From the NCBI GenBank assembly GCA_035547515.1, contig DASZUS010000011.1, positions 1 through 64,000 on the forward strand: a stretch of 64,000 bases of DNA, in the 5' to 3' direction. Below the pieces are notes generated by a model that saw nothing but the letters and a program-made list of their open reading frames with translations, ran no database searches and was not told the origin of the DNA. Positions 51,351-60,305 of this stretch are shown one piece after another; within the stretch, counting starts at the first letter, position 1, and every line of letters starts with the position of its first letter. The DNA is from DASZTV01 sp035547515. GTDB lineage: Bacteria > Actinomycetota > Actinomycetes > JAFAQI01. Position numbers and translations under genes: made by a program.

Positions 51351-52620
51351 CCTCGCTCTGACGCTTCGCGGTGTCGGTAAGTCGTATCGGATCCGACGAC
51401 CTGGCGAGGACCGTCCGATTACGCTCGCCGAGGAGGCGTTGGGGTGGCTTCGACGCCCATTCTCCGCCTCGAAGCGTGAGGACTTCTGGGCGCTGCGGGA
51501 TATCGACCTCGACGTCGCGCGCGGCGAGGTGCTTGGCGTGATCGGGCACAACGGGGCCGGAAAGAGCACGCTACTGAAACTGCTCGCGCGCATCACTTAC
51601 CCGACTGCCGGCAGGATCGAATTGTTCGGCAGGATCGGGAGTTTGCTGGAGGTAGGCACAGGCTTCCATCCGGAGCTCACCGGTCGGGAGAACATATATC
51701 TCAACGGCGCCATCCTCGGCATGCGTCGCGCTGAGGTCGCGCGGCGTTATGACGAGATCGTCGAGTTCGCGGGTGTCGAACGCTTCCTCGATACGCCAGT
51801 CAAGCGTTACTCGAGCGGGATGTACGTGCGGCTCGCATTCGCCGTCGCTGCGCACCTCGACACGGAGATCCTTGTCGTAGACGAAGTCCTTGCGGTTGGT
51901 GACGGAGCATTCCAACGGCGATCGCTAGGCAAGATGGGAGAAGCCGCACGATCGGGCCGCACGGTGCTGGTGGTGAGTCACAACGTCGCGGTCATCTCGA
52001 CGCTGGCCTCATCCTGCGTTGTGCTTGAACACGGGTCTGTGTCATTCCGGGGATCACCGGTCGATGCGATCGCGCATTACATGACGAGGGTCAGCGGGGT
52101 GACCGCCGCGGGCAGCTTCGAAGATGCACAACGGTGGGACATTCGGTCCGCCGAGCCGGCAGGCCGCATCCAAGCCGGATGGCTCGACTCTGAACTTGGC
52201 GTATATGACGCCGGGACCGCTCCACGCATTCGCCTTACGATTCACCGTCTAGTCCCTATCGCGAAGGTATGTGTTCGCGTGACTATTCAGCGGGCAAATG
52301 GTGAATCTGTCGGGACGACTTTCTCAGGTGCCATTGATTGGCCTGACGACTGCGGACGGTCTGATTACATCGTCGACCTCGTCGGCGTTGCCCTTCTACC
52401 CGGACGCTATTTCTTCGAGATCGAGCTTCGCGATGTCGATTCGCGGATCTACCAGCCGTCTCACGACTGCCTGCAACAGGTTCTGCCGTTCGAGGTTGCC
52501 CCGATCGTGATGGGCAACTCGGTCGAACAATGGCCGCCGACCTGGGGCTCCGCCTCCTGGGATCCTCCCGTCGTGACGCGCGAGCCCTCCCTCGGAGGGT
52601 CCAAAGCGGAGGGGCCGTAG
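51334..52620 (+). CDS. ABC-type polysaccharide export ATPase with C-terminal glycan-binding domain (Wzt-like)
   Basis: The ATPase domain (about residues 1-250) has Walker A GVIGHNGAGKSTLLKLL, the Wzt/TagH segment FHPELTGRENIYLNGAILGM, signature RYSSGMYVRLAFAVA, Walker B ILVVDEVLAVGD and the switch His in VVSHNVAVI. Residues about 275-425 form a beta-sandwich like the Wzt C-terminal domain, which in E. coli O9a binds the modified end of the glycan. The only plausible start is TTG 51334, overlapping the permease by 17 nt; residues before SDLALTLRGVGKSY are not family-like. The domain implies that the exported chain carries a terminal cap, possibly methyl. Confidence 0.87.
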   Translation: MQTSSDLALTLRGVGKSYRIRRPGEDRPITLAEEALGWLRRPFSASKREDFWALRDIDLDVARGEVLGVIGHNGAGKSTLLKLLARITYPTAGRIELFGRIGSLLEVGTGFHPELTGRENIYLNGAILGMRRAEVARRYDEIVEFAGVERFLDTPVKRYSSGMYVRLAFAVAAHLDTEILVVDEVLAVGDGAFQRRSLGKMGEAARSGRTVLVVSHNVAVISTLASSCVVLEHGSVSFRGSPVDAIAHYMTRVSGVTAAGSFEDAQRWDIRSAEPAGRIQAGWLDSELGVYDAGTAPRIRLTIHRLVPIAKVCVRVTIQRANGESVGTTFSGAIDWPDDCGRSDYIVDLVGVALLPGRYFFEIELRDVDSRIYQPSHDCLQQVLPFEVAPIVMGNSVEQWPPTWGSASWDPPVVTREPSLGGSKAEGP

Positions 52621-52628
52621 CAGCAGCG

Positions 52629-53252
52629 TCACATGGGTTTGCGAGCGACGCTAACGGCGTCGACCGCCACCGGTCTCGGCCAGGTCAGCAAGCGATATGC
52701 GAGCTTCTTCCAGCCTGGGGCGGTGAACACTCCGTCGCCTTGCACGCTCACACCGGGGAAGCTGCGAGAACTTTGGGGTGACTCGAGACTTCCCCACCAC
52801 GAGACGAGCGGCACCAAGCCTGCGAATCTGCAAAGCGCGTCCAGGCCGTCAGGGTAATAGCGAAAGCAATCGACGGGAGCCGGGTGATATGGCCAGCTGA
52901 TCGGGGTAATCGTGATCACCACACCGGACGGAGCTGTCACGCGGGCCGCTTCGGTCATCCAGCGCCACGGTTCGCGGACGTGCTCCAGCACATTGCCCGA
53001 GAGCACCACGTCGAACGAGTTGTCCTCGAACGGAAAGTCGTACTCCCCGGCCATCGCTACGTCGGCTCCTTCTCGAAGGTAGCCCCCGGCGCTCGCATCG
53101 ATGTCAGCAGTGATCCATGCGCTGACTGAGGTCGTGGTGAGCCTCTGGTAGGTCGAAGGGCGTCTGTCTGGTCCGATCTCAAGCACACGAGCACACGTCG
53201 GGATGTGCGCCGCTGCATGTCTCTGGAAGGCCAGGGCGGAGTTCAGGTGCAA
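52629..53252 (-). CDS. Class I SAM-dependent methyltransferase of the glycan island
   Basis: The 207-residue protein shows a degenerate motif I (ARVLEIGPDRRPSTYQ), an acidic strand-2 end (ITADIDAS), and the Methyltransf_11 segments FPFEDNSFDVVLSGNVLEHV and AARVTAPSGVVITITPIS. The start is TTG 53252, overlapping the upstream glycosyltransferase stop by 10 nt; no ATG or GTG is available in frame. Beside a Wzt with a C-terminal domain, it may make the methyl cap that ends glycan growth; this is an inference. It converges with the Wzt gene 8 nt away. Confidence 0.75.
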   Translation of the reverse strand: MHLNSALAFQRHAAAHIPTCARVLEIGPDRRPSTYQRLTTTSVSAWITADIDASAGGYLREGADVAMAGEYDFPFEDNSFDVVLSGNVLEHVREPWRWMTEAARVTAPSGVVITITPISWPYHPAPVDCFRYYPDGLDALCRFAGLVPLVSWWGSLESPQSSRSFPGVSVQGDGVFTAPGWKKLAYRLLTWPRPVAVDAVSVARKPM

Positions 53253-54148
53253 TGGCCATCCACATCGTGGGGAGAGAGAGGATTGATGCCATTGAGGTTC
53301 CGAGCGGTAGACATGTCTCGGTCTGCGAGCGCCCAGTCGAGGCTCATTCGCGTCGGTTCGCGGGTGGTGTAAGCACAGGCGAGAACGGGGATCGGAACCG
53401 CATCACGCCCGGCCGTTAGCCGGAGCGCGAGGTCCCAATCACTGGCGTAGCCGAGGCGCTCGTCGAAACGTGCCTCCGGATGTTCGCGCCGATGCCCCAT
53501 CACATTGGCATCTATGAAGTTCCCCTCACGTAGGTAGTCGCGGCTGTACGGCTCGAAGTGGATTCGCGGCAGCGCCGAGGTCACCGTGCCGGAGGGTCCG
53601 GCATTGCCCGCGAGGTGGTCCCTGTCCTCTATGACTCGGGCGCCGTAGACCAGGACGGCATCGGGGAAGCGGTCAAACGCCCAGGCCACAGCCCGCATCC
53701 ACCCGGGAAGCATCACGTTGTCGTCGTCGAGGTACGTCACGATCTCGCCGCGTGCCGCGGCGAGGCCGCGGTTCCGCGCGCCTGCCAGTCCGATTCCTTC
53801 GGTACGAAGCGTACTGAGGCGGCGGTCGTTGATTCCCGCAAGCCAAGTAGCGGTCTCGTCCGTGCTTCCGTCATCGACGACAATGAGCTCGAGGCGTGCG
53901 TGATCCTGCGCGAGGACGCTTGACACTGCGCGGGGCAGGACGTGGGCACGGTCCCTAGTCGCGATTATGACAGTTAACGACGTCGCTGGCGCTGGAACGC
54001 TCGCTACCCATGCGGATACGGCAGGGATCAGTGAGTGGAGCTCGGCTCGTGCGGCTGCACGCTCTGCCTCAGCCATGCTGTTCTGGGAGTGGAGATTGAC
54101 AGCGGATGTCAGGCCGATCGCACGGCGACGCCACTGAGCCAGGACCAC
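53243..54148 (-). CDS. Family 2 glycosyltransferase of the glycan island
   Basis: The 301-residue protein has an N-terminal extension of about 55 residues and a GT-A domain with LTVIIATRDRAHVLPRAVSS, LIVVDDGSTDETATWL, GLAGARNRGLAAA, the donor motif VTYLDDDNVMLPG and the acceptor-side DERLGYASDWDLALRL. GTG 54148 follows TAAGAT (54159-54154 on the minus strand) by 5 nt, suggesting a leaderless transcript. ATG 54076 is an alternative start nearer the domain. It is co-transcribed with the methyltransferase. Confidence 0.8.
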   Translation of the reverse strand: MVLAQWRRRAIGLTSAVNLHSQNSMAEAERAAARAELHSLIPAVSAWVASVPAPATSLTVIIATRDRAHVLPRAVSSVLAQDHARLELIVVDDGSTDETATWLAGINDRRLSTLRTEGIGLAGARNRGLAAARGEIVTYLDDDNVMLPGWMRAVAWAFDRFPDAVLVYGARVIEDRDHLAGNAGPSGTVTSALPRIHFEPYSRDYLREGNFIDANVMGHRREHPEARFDERLGYASDWDLALRLTAGRDAVPIPVLACAYTTREPTRMSLDWALADRDMSTARNLNGINPLSPHDVDGHCT

Positions 54149-54212
54149 GGCGCATCTTAAGACTGATCGGCGCGCGGACGGGTGTCCTTGTCCGCGGCTA
54201 ATTTAGGTAGGC

Positions 54213-56249
54213 GTGGCGGACCCGGCGAGCTATCGACCGGCTCCCGGCACGATCCCTGACGCGCCAGGGGTCTACCGCTTCCGCGACGATCACGGACGGG
54301 TGATCTACGTCGGCAAGGCGAAGAGCCTGCGAAGCCGGCTCAGCTCCTACTTCCAGGACACCGCCGCGCTGCACCCGCGGACCCAGCGAATGGTGCGCAC
54401 CGCCTCCTCGGTCGACTGGACGATCGTCTCCACCGAGGTCGAGGCGCTGCAGCTCGAGTTCAACTGGATCAAGGAGTTCGACCCGCGGTTCAACGTCCGC
54501 TACCGCGATGACAAGTCCTATCCCTGGCTCGCGGTGACGATGGACGAGCAGTACCCGCGGGCCCAGGTGATGCGCGGCGCCAAGCGGAAGGGCGTGAAGT
54601 ACTTCGGGCCCTACGCCCATGCCTGGGCGATCCGCGACACCCTCGACGCGCTGCTTCGGGTGTTCCCGGTGCGAACCTGCAGCGCCGGTGTCTTCAAGCG
54701 CGCCGGCCAGGTCGGGCGGCCATGCCTGCTCGGCTACATCGGCAAGTGCTCGGCGCCCTGCGTCGACCGGGTGAGCGCGGAGGAGCATCGCGCCATCGCC
54801 GATGACTTCATCGACTTCATGTCGGGCCAGACGCAGAAGTTCACCAGGCGCCTCGAACGCGAGATGCGCGCGGCGTCCGAAGCCCAGGAATACGAGCGGG
54901 CCGCACGGTTGCGTGACGACATCGGCGCGCTGAACCGCGCGATGGAGAAGCAGGCAGTGGTGCTCGGGGACGGCACCGACGCCGACGTGGTGGCGTTCGC
55001 CCAGGACGAGCTCGAGGCCGCGGTCCAGGTCTTCTACGTTCGTGGTGGGCGGGTGCGCGGGCAGCGCGGCTGGGTGGTCGAGAAGGTCGAGGACATCGGT
55101 ACGCCGGGTCTGGTCGAGCAGTTCCTGACGCAGGCCTACCTCGACGCCGGAGCCGGGGACGCCGACGTACCGCGCGAGGTGCTGGTGCCCGAGCTGCCGC
55201 CCGACGCGGACGTGGTGACCGAGCTGCTCGAGCTAGCGCGTGGGGCGAAGGTGGATCTGCGGGTCCCGCAGCGCGGGGACAAGCGGGCGCTGCTCGAGAC
55301 CGTCGAGCGCAACGCCAAGGAGTCATTCACCCGGCACAAGCTCCGCCGGTCCAGCGACCTGACCGCTCGCGCCATGGCACTCGAGGAACTGCAGGACGCA
55401 CTCGGCCTCGACCAGGCACCGCTGCGGATCGAGTGCTTCGACGTGTCGAACCTGCAGGGCAGCGACATCGTCGCCTCGATGGTGGTGTTCGAGGACGGCC
55501 TGGCCCGCAAGAGCGAGTACCGCCGCTTCGCGGTGCGCGGGGCGGGCCAGGACGACGTCGGCTCGATCCACGAGGTGATCACCCGCCGCTTCCGTCGCTA
55601 TCTCGAGGAGCGCATCGACATCGCTGAGGTCGAGGTCGACACCTCCGAGGCCGGGACGCCAGACGAGGCTCCGATGTCGCCGATCGACCCCGCGACGGGA
55701 AAGCCGCGCAAGTTCGCCTACCCGCCGCAGCTGGTCGTCGTCGACGGGGGAGCGCCGCAGGTCGCGGCAGCCGCGGACGCGATGGCGGCCCTCGGCATCG
55801 ACGACGTCGCGCTCTGCGGCCTGGCGAAGCGGCTCGAGGAGGTCTGGCTGCCGGGCCGCGCGGACCCGGTGATCCTGCCGCGCACCAGCGAGGCGCTCTA
55901 CCTGTTGCAGCGGGTACGCGACGAAGCCCACCGGTTCGCGATCACCTACCACCGCCAGCGTCGATCGAAGGGAATGGTCGACAGCGTCCTCGACGGCATC
56001 CCGGGGCTGGGCGAGGTCCGGCGCAAGGCGCTGCTGCGCAAGTTCGGATCGGTGAAGCGGCTGCGCGCGGCGAGCGTCGAGGAGATCGCCGAGGTGCCCG
56101 GGGTCGGCCGGCGTACCGCGGAAGCGATTCACACCGCGCTCGCGGCGGCTGGTCCGGGTGCGCCCGCGGTTGATGCTGTGACTGGCGAGATTTTGGAATC
56201 CGAGGACACGGTGCCCGCCTCGGTGGCAGGCTCGGGGACGCAGCCATGA
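54213..56249 (+). CDS. uvrC: Excinuclease ABC subunit C
   Basis: UvrC makes both incisions in nucleotide excision repair. The 678-residue protein has the GIY-YIG nuclease (PGVYRFRDDHGRVIYVGKAKSL), cysteines C-x-C type in LGYIGKCSAPC, a UVR domain near residue 210, the RNase H-like C-terminal nuclease (IECFDVSNLQGSDIVASMVV; VVVDGGAPQVAAA) and two HhH motifs at the end (IPGLGEVRRKALLRKF; VPGVGRRTAEAI). GTG 54213 follows TAATTT (54199-54204) by 8 nt. The stop overlaps rapZ (ATGA). Confidence 0.95.
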   Translation: MADPASYRPAPGTIPDAPGVYRFRDDHGRVIYVGKAKSLRSRLSSYFQDTAALHPRTQRMVRTASSVDWTIVSTEVEALQLEFNWIKEFDPRFNVRYRDDKSYPWLAVTMDEQYPRAQVMRGAKRKGVKYFGPYAHAWAIRDTLDALLRVFPVRTCSAGVFKRAGQVGRPCLLGYIGKCSAPCVDRVSAEEHRAIADDFIDFMSGQTQKFTRRLEREMRAASEAQEYERAARLRDDIGALNRAMEKQAVVLGDGTDADVVAFAQDELEAAVQVFYVRGGRVRGQRGWVVEKVEDIGTPGLVEQFLTQAYLDAGAGDADVPREVLVPELPPDADVVTELLELARGAKVDLRVPQRGDKRALLETVERNAKESFTRHKLRRSSDLTARAMALEELQDALGLDQAPLRIECFDVSNLQGSDIVASMVVFEDGLARKSEYRRFAVRGAGQDDVGSIHEVITRRFRRYLEERIDIAEVEVDTSEAGTPDEAPMSPIDPATGKPRKFAYPPQLVVVDGGAPQVAAAADAMAALGIDDVALCGLAKRLEEVWLPGRADPVILPRTSEALYLLQRVRDEAHRFAITYHRQRRSKGMVDSVLDGIPGLGEVRRKALLRKFGSVKRLRAASVEEIAEVPGVGRRTAEAIHTALAAAGPGAPAVDAVTGEILESEDTVPASVAGSGTQP

Positions 56250-57133
56250 CGCCTCCCGACCAGACCTCGCAGCCCGCCCTGAAGCTCGCCGTGATCACCG
56301 GGCTTTCCGGTGCCGGCCGAAGCACGGCGGCGAAATGCCTCGAGGACCTGGGCTGGTTCGTGGTCGACAACCTCCCGCCCGCGCTGATCCCGGACGTCGC
56401 TGAGCTTGCGGCGAAGAGCAGCGGCGCCGTCGACCGGGTCGCGGTCGTCGTCGACGTACGCAGCAGGGGCTTCAACTCCGACCTCAGCGCCGCGATCGAG
56501 GGGGTCAAGGCGGCGGGCTTCGATCCCCGCATCCTCTATCTGGAGGCGCCGGACGAGGTGCTGGTTCGCCGCTTCGACGGGGTACGCCGTCCACACCCGC
56601 TGCAGGGCGGCGGGCGTGTGGTGGAGGGCATCGCCGAGGAGCGGGAGCTGTTGAACGAGTTGCGCGCGATCGCCGACCTCGTGATCGACACCAGCGCCCT
56701 GAACGTGCACGAGCTGCGCGCGAAGATCGCGGCGGCGTTCGATGAGAGCGGTGCGAACCAGCTGCGGGTGTCGATGGTGACCTTCGGCTACAAGTACGGC
56801 CTGCCGGTCGACGCCGATGTCGTGATCGACTGCCGGCTACTGCCGAACCCGCACTGGGTGCCGGAGCTGCAGCCGCTGACCGGGCAGGACGCTCCGGTGC
56901 GCGACTACATCTTCGGTCAGCCCGGTGCCGCGGACTTCGTTGATGCCGCGACCGATCTGCTGCGCCGCTACGAGCAGGGCTACGTCAGCGAGGGCAAGCA
57001 GTACGCCACGATCGCGGTCGGGTGCACCGGCGGGCGCCACCGCAGCGTCGCGATCGCCGAGGAGCTCGCGAGCCGGCTGCGCTCCGACGGCATCGACGTG
57101 ACGCTGAGCCACCGTGACAAGGACCGCGAGTGA
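56246..57133 (+). CDS. rapZ: RapZ-family nucleotide-binding protein
   Basis: The 295-residue protein matches RapZ/YvcJ: an N-terminal P-loop (ITGLSGAGRSTAAKCLEDLG), the segment VVDNLPPALIP, a second nucleotide motif VVDVRSRGF, and the C-terminal domain with FGYKYGLPVDADVVIDCRLLPNP and IAVGCTGGRHRSVAIAEEL. In E. coli RapZ is an RNA-binding adaptor controlling amino-sugar synthesis; in actinobacteria the role is unclear. It lies in the conserved uvrC-rapZ-yvcK-whiA unit and overlaps its neighbours by 4 nt on each side. Confidence 0.94.
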   Translation: MTPPDQTSQPALKLAVITGLSGAGRSTAAKCLEDLGWFVVDNLPPALIPDVAELAAKSSGAVDRVAVVVDVRSRGFNSDLSAAIEGVKAAGFDPRILYLEAPDEVLVRRFDGVRRPHPLQGGGRVVEGIAEERELLNELRAIADLVIDTSALNVHELRAKIAAAFDESGANQLRVSMVTFGYKYGLPVDADVVIDCRLLPNPHWVPELQPLTGQDAPVRDYIFGQPGAADFVDAATDLLRRYEQGYVSEGKQYATIAVGCTGGRHRSVAIAEELASRLRSDGIDVTLSHRDKDRE

Positions 57134-58095
57134 GCGGTCCGAAGGTGGTCGCGTTCGGGGGCGGCCACGGGCTGTCCGCGTCTCTGGCCGCGTTGCGTCG
57201 GGTGACGCCGAACCTCACGGCCGTGGTCACGGTCGGCGACGACGGCGGATCCAGTGGAGTGATCCGCCAGGAGCTCGGCGTCCTCCCGCCGGGCGATCTG
57301 CGGATGGCCCTCGCTGCACTCGCCGGTGACGACGAGCGCTCTCAGCTGTGGGCACAGGTGTGCCAGCACCGCTTCGGCGGCGAGGCGACACTCGCCGGCC
57401 ACCCGGTCGGCAACCTGCTGCTGGTCGGGCTCGCCCAGGTGCTGGACGACCCGGTCGCGTCACTCGACGCCGTGGGGGAGCTGCTCGGGGCGGTCGGCCG
57501 CGTGCTGCCGATGTCGACCAGCCCACTCGACATCGTTGCCGACGTGGTCGGCCTCGACCGTGACGACCGTTGCGCGATCCACGAGGTGCGCGGCCAGGTG
57601 GCCGTGGCTACCACGCCGGGTCAGGTCGTCGGCGTACGTCTGGATCCGCCGGGGGTCGAGGCGTGCCCACAGGCGGTCGAAGCGGTGCTCGACGCCGACT
57701 GGGTGGTGTTCGGTCCGGGTTCGTGGTTCACCAGCGTGATCCCGCACCTGCTGGTGCCGGGCATCGTCAAGGCGCTCGCCGAGTCCAACGCTCGCTGCGT
57801 CGTGACGTTGAACATGTCGGCGCAGACCGGAGAGACGGAAGGCTTCTCCCCGGCAACCCACCTGGAGGTGCTCGCCGCGCACGCCCCGGACCTTCACGTC
57901 GATGTCGTGCTGGCTCCCCGACGATCCACTGCGGAGGGCATGGGATCCTTGGAGGCCGGCGCGGCCAGTCTCGGCGCCGAGCTCGTCGTCGCCCACCTCG
58001 GTGAAGACCAGTCCGTGCCGATCCACGACCCGCAGCGGCTTGCCGCGGCGTACGCCTCGATCTTCCAGCCCGAAGGGGACTTCGTATGGCAATGA
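57130..58095 (+). CDS. YvcK/CuvA-family protein (gluconeogenesis factor)
   Basis: The 321-residue protein begins with the nucleotide-sugar binding motif AFGGGHGLSASLAALRR, followed by VGDDGGSSGVIRQELG and PPGDLRMALAALA. Later landmarks are GNLLLVGLAQV and VFGPGSWFTSVIPHLLV. YvcK proteins bind UDP-sugars and link carbon supply to cell-wall growth. GTG 57130 overlaps the rapZ stop (GTGA). The end overlaps whiA by 10 nt. Confidence 0.93.
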   Translation: MSGPKVVAFGGGHGLSASLAALRRVTPNLTAVVTVGDDGGSSGVIRQELGVLPPGDLRMALAALAGDDERSQLWAQVCQHRFGGEATLAGHPVGNLLLVGLAQVLDDPVASLDAVGELLGAVGRVLPMSTSPLDIVADVVGLDRDDRCAIHEVRGQVAVATTPGQVVGVRLDPPGVEACPQAVEAVLDADWVVFGPGSWFTSVIPHLLVPGIVKALAESNARCVVTLNMSAQTGETEGFSPATHLEVLAAHAPDLHVDVVLAPRRSTAEGMGSLEAGAASLGAELVVAHLGEDQSVPIHDPQRLAAAYASIFQPEGDFVWQ

Positions 58096-59075
58096 CGGCA
58101 GCGGTCAAGGACGAGCTGGCTCGCGTCGCCGTGACCAAGCCGTGCTGCCGCAAGGCGGAGATCGCCACGATGCTGCGCTTCGCCAGCGGGCTCCACCTGA
58201 TCGGCAAGGGCCAGCTGATGATCGAGGCCGACCTCGACGCCGGCGCGACCGCACGACGGCTTCGCAAGGACCTCGCCGAGGTCTACGGGCACGCCTCCGA
58301 GCTCGCTGTCGTCTCGGCGGCCGGGTTGCGCAAGGGCTCGCGGTACCTGGTCCGGGTCACGAAGGACGCGCAGGCGCTGGCGCGACAGACCGGCCTGGTC
58401 GACGGCAACGGCCGGCCGGTCCGCGGCTTGCCGCCGCAGGTCGTGTCGGGCGCGTTGTGCGACGCGGCGGCTGCCTGGCGCGGCGCGTTCCTCGCCCACG
58501 GCTCGCTGACCGAGCCCGGCCGCTCGTCTTCGCTGGAGATCACCTGCCCGGGGCCGGAGTCGGCGCTCGCGCTTGTCGGATCGGCACGGCGACTCGGCGT
58601 TGCCGCGAAGGCCCGCGAGGTCCGCGGCGTCGACCGGGTGGTGATCCGCGACGGCGACGCCATCGGCGTGATGCTCACCAAGCTCGGCGCGCACGACAGC
58701 GTGCTGGCCTGGGAGGAGCGACGGCTGCGCCGCGAGGTCCGGGCGACCGCAAACCGGCTCGCCAACTTCGACGACGCCAACCTGCGGCGCTCCGCCCGAG
58801 CCGCCGTCGCCGCGGGTGCGCGGGTGTCGCGGGCGATGGAGATCCTCGGCGACGAGGCGCCCGAGCACCTGCTGTCAGCAGGCCGGCTGCGGCTCGAGCA
58901 CTCGAACGCCTCACTCGAGGAGCTCGGCGCGCTGGCCGACCCGCCGTTGACCAAGGACGCGATCGCCGGGCGGATCCGCCGGCTGCTGGCGATGGCGGAT
59001 GTCCGGGCCGACGAGCTCGGCATTCCCAACACCGAAGCCTCGCTGACGCCGGAGATGCTCGCCGACGCACCCTGA
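58086..59075 (+). CDS. whiA: Sporulation/cell-division regulator WhiA
   Basis: WhiA is a DNA-binding protein, required for sporulation septation in Streptomyces and present in most Gram-positive bacteria. The 329-residue product begins MAMTAAVKDELARV. It has a degenerate LAGLIDADG endonuclease-like N-terminal domain (CCRKAEIATMLRFASGLHL) and a C-terminal helix-turn-helix (HSNASLEELGALADPPLTKD onward). ATG 58086 lies inside the end of the YvcK gene. It is the last gene of this unit and converges with a membrane protein gene 6 nt away. Confidence 0.95.
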   Translation: MAMTAAVKDELARVAVTKPCCRKAEIATMLRFASGLHLIGKGQLMIEADLDAGATARRLRKDLAEVYGHASELAVVSAAGLRKGSRYLVRVTKDAQALARQTGLVDGNGRPVRGLPPQVVSGALCDAAAAWRGAFLAHGSLTEPGRSSSLEITCPGPESALALVGSARRLGVAAKAREVRGVDRVVIRDGDAIGVMLTKLGAHDSVLAWEERRLRREVRATANRLANFDDANLRRSARAAVAAGARVSRAMEILGDEAPEHLLSAGRLRLEHSNASLEELGALADPPLTKDAIAGRIRRLLAMADVRADELGIPNTEASLTPEMLADAP

Positions 59076-59081
59076 GTCGCG

Positions 59082-60305
59082 TCAAGCCCCGTCAGCAAAG
59101 GATGCGTCCGCCGCGGCGACGGAGCGGGGGTCGAGCTCGCTGGCTGGCGTGGCCGCGGGGCGTCGCAGCCATACCCAGGCCAGCGCTATCACCGCCCACC
59201 CCACTTTCGCCAGCGCGACTGGGGTCGGCGGCACGTGTCCGAACCGTGGAACGCCGAACTCGAGGAGTGCGGTGAGTCCCGTGAAGCTCAGCACGCCTCT
59301 CGAGCGGACGCTTTGGCGGTCGAACAGGTAGGCGAAGAGCAGTGGGCCAAGGCCGTAGTACGGATATGCGTAGGGATCGGTCAGGACGCGGGTGGCGAGC
59401 GCGGCGACCGGCGCGGAGGCGATTCCACGGCGTCGGGCAGTGATCGTCCCGACGGCGAGACCGACGGTGAACTGAACGGGGCGAAGCCACCGTTGGACGG
59501 GCCCCCGGATACCGACGAGATACAGCACGGAACCCGGGTGAGCCTTGATTGGGTAGTGCCCGAGTGCTTGCAGCGTGTCTGGCGCCGCGATGACGAACGG
59601 AGCCCACCACGCCGCCGCTACTGCGATCGTTGCAAGAGCGGTCTTGGCGAGCTCGCGCCGGCCGATTCCAAGCAGAACCGGCGTCAGGATGATCGCCCAG
59701 GGCTTCGCAGCTACCGCAGTGCCGAGCAGGAGCCCGATCAACCACCATGGACGACGGCGAACAATGAGATAGATCGCGACGGCAGTCAAACTGAGAGCCG
59801 TCGCGTCGTCGAGGTGCTTCCACCAGTCGATGTCCCAGCTCCAGATCGCGCCCGCGAGCAGTCCGGCGCCGACGTAGATGGCCCGGCGAAGCGTGGCGCG
59901 CCTCCCCGTGGGCCATCGTGGCCCGCATCGGCTGACCGCCAGGAGCGCAACGGCGCCAAGAGCGGGCATGACGCAGGAGAACAGCGCATAGATCGTCCGG
60001 ACCGGAAGCCATTCGAACGCCGCGACCAGCCAGAGCGTCGGCGGCCCGATCTGTAGATCCGGGTTGTCGACGTAGAGGTGTAGCCGTGGGTCGGTATAGA
60101 TGTTCTGGTGCTGGTAGTGGACGAGAACTCGAGCTCCGACCTCGAAGAAGATCCAGTCGCTGAACGCGTGCAGGGTCTTGTCGTAAGAGATGCGGCCGAA
60201 CACGACTGTGACCGCCACTAGGGCGACGAAGTAGCCCCAGCACCACCACGTGTCGGCGGACAGGCGCCAGCTACGGCGATGATTACGTCGAGTCGCCGTC
60301 GTCAT
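59082..60305 (-). CDS. Polytopic GT-C/GT87-like membrane protein A (tandem copy)
   Basis: The 407-residue protein has about ten membrane helices. Its N-terminal periplasmic-side region has DWIFFEVGARVLVHYQHQNI and DLQIGPPTLW. The loop with KHLDDATALSLTAVAI is followed by VAAKPWAIILTPVLLGIGRRE. It is close to the next gene upstream over the whole length (for example ATRVLTDPYAYPYYGLGPLLFA against ATRVLTDPYAYGYYGLGPLLFA). GT-C enzymes use polyprenyl-phosphate sugars outside the membrane. ATG 60305 overlaps the upstream stop by 4 nt. The sugar and acceptor are unknown. Confidence 0.7.
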   Translation of the reverse strand: MTTATRRNHRRSWRLSADTWWCWGYFVALVAVTVVFGRISYDKTLHAFSDWIFFEVGARVLVHYQHQNIYTDPRLHLYVDNPDLQIGPPTLWLVAAFEWLPVRTIYALFSCVMPALGAVALLAVSRCGPRWPTGRRATLRRAIYVGAGLLAGAIWSWDIDWWKHLDDATALSLTAVAIYLIVRRRPWWLIGLLLGTAVAAKPWAIILTPVLLGIGRRELAKTALATIAVAAAWWAPFVIAAPDTLQALGHYPIKAHPGSVLYLVGIRGPVQRWLRPVQFTVGLAVGTITARRRGIASAPVAALATRVLTDPYAYPYYGLGPLLFAYLFDRQSVRSRGVLSFTGLTALLEFGVPRFGHVPPTPVALAKVGWAVIALAWVWLRRPAATPASELDPRSVAAADASFADGA

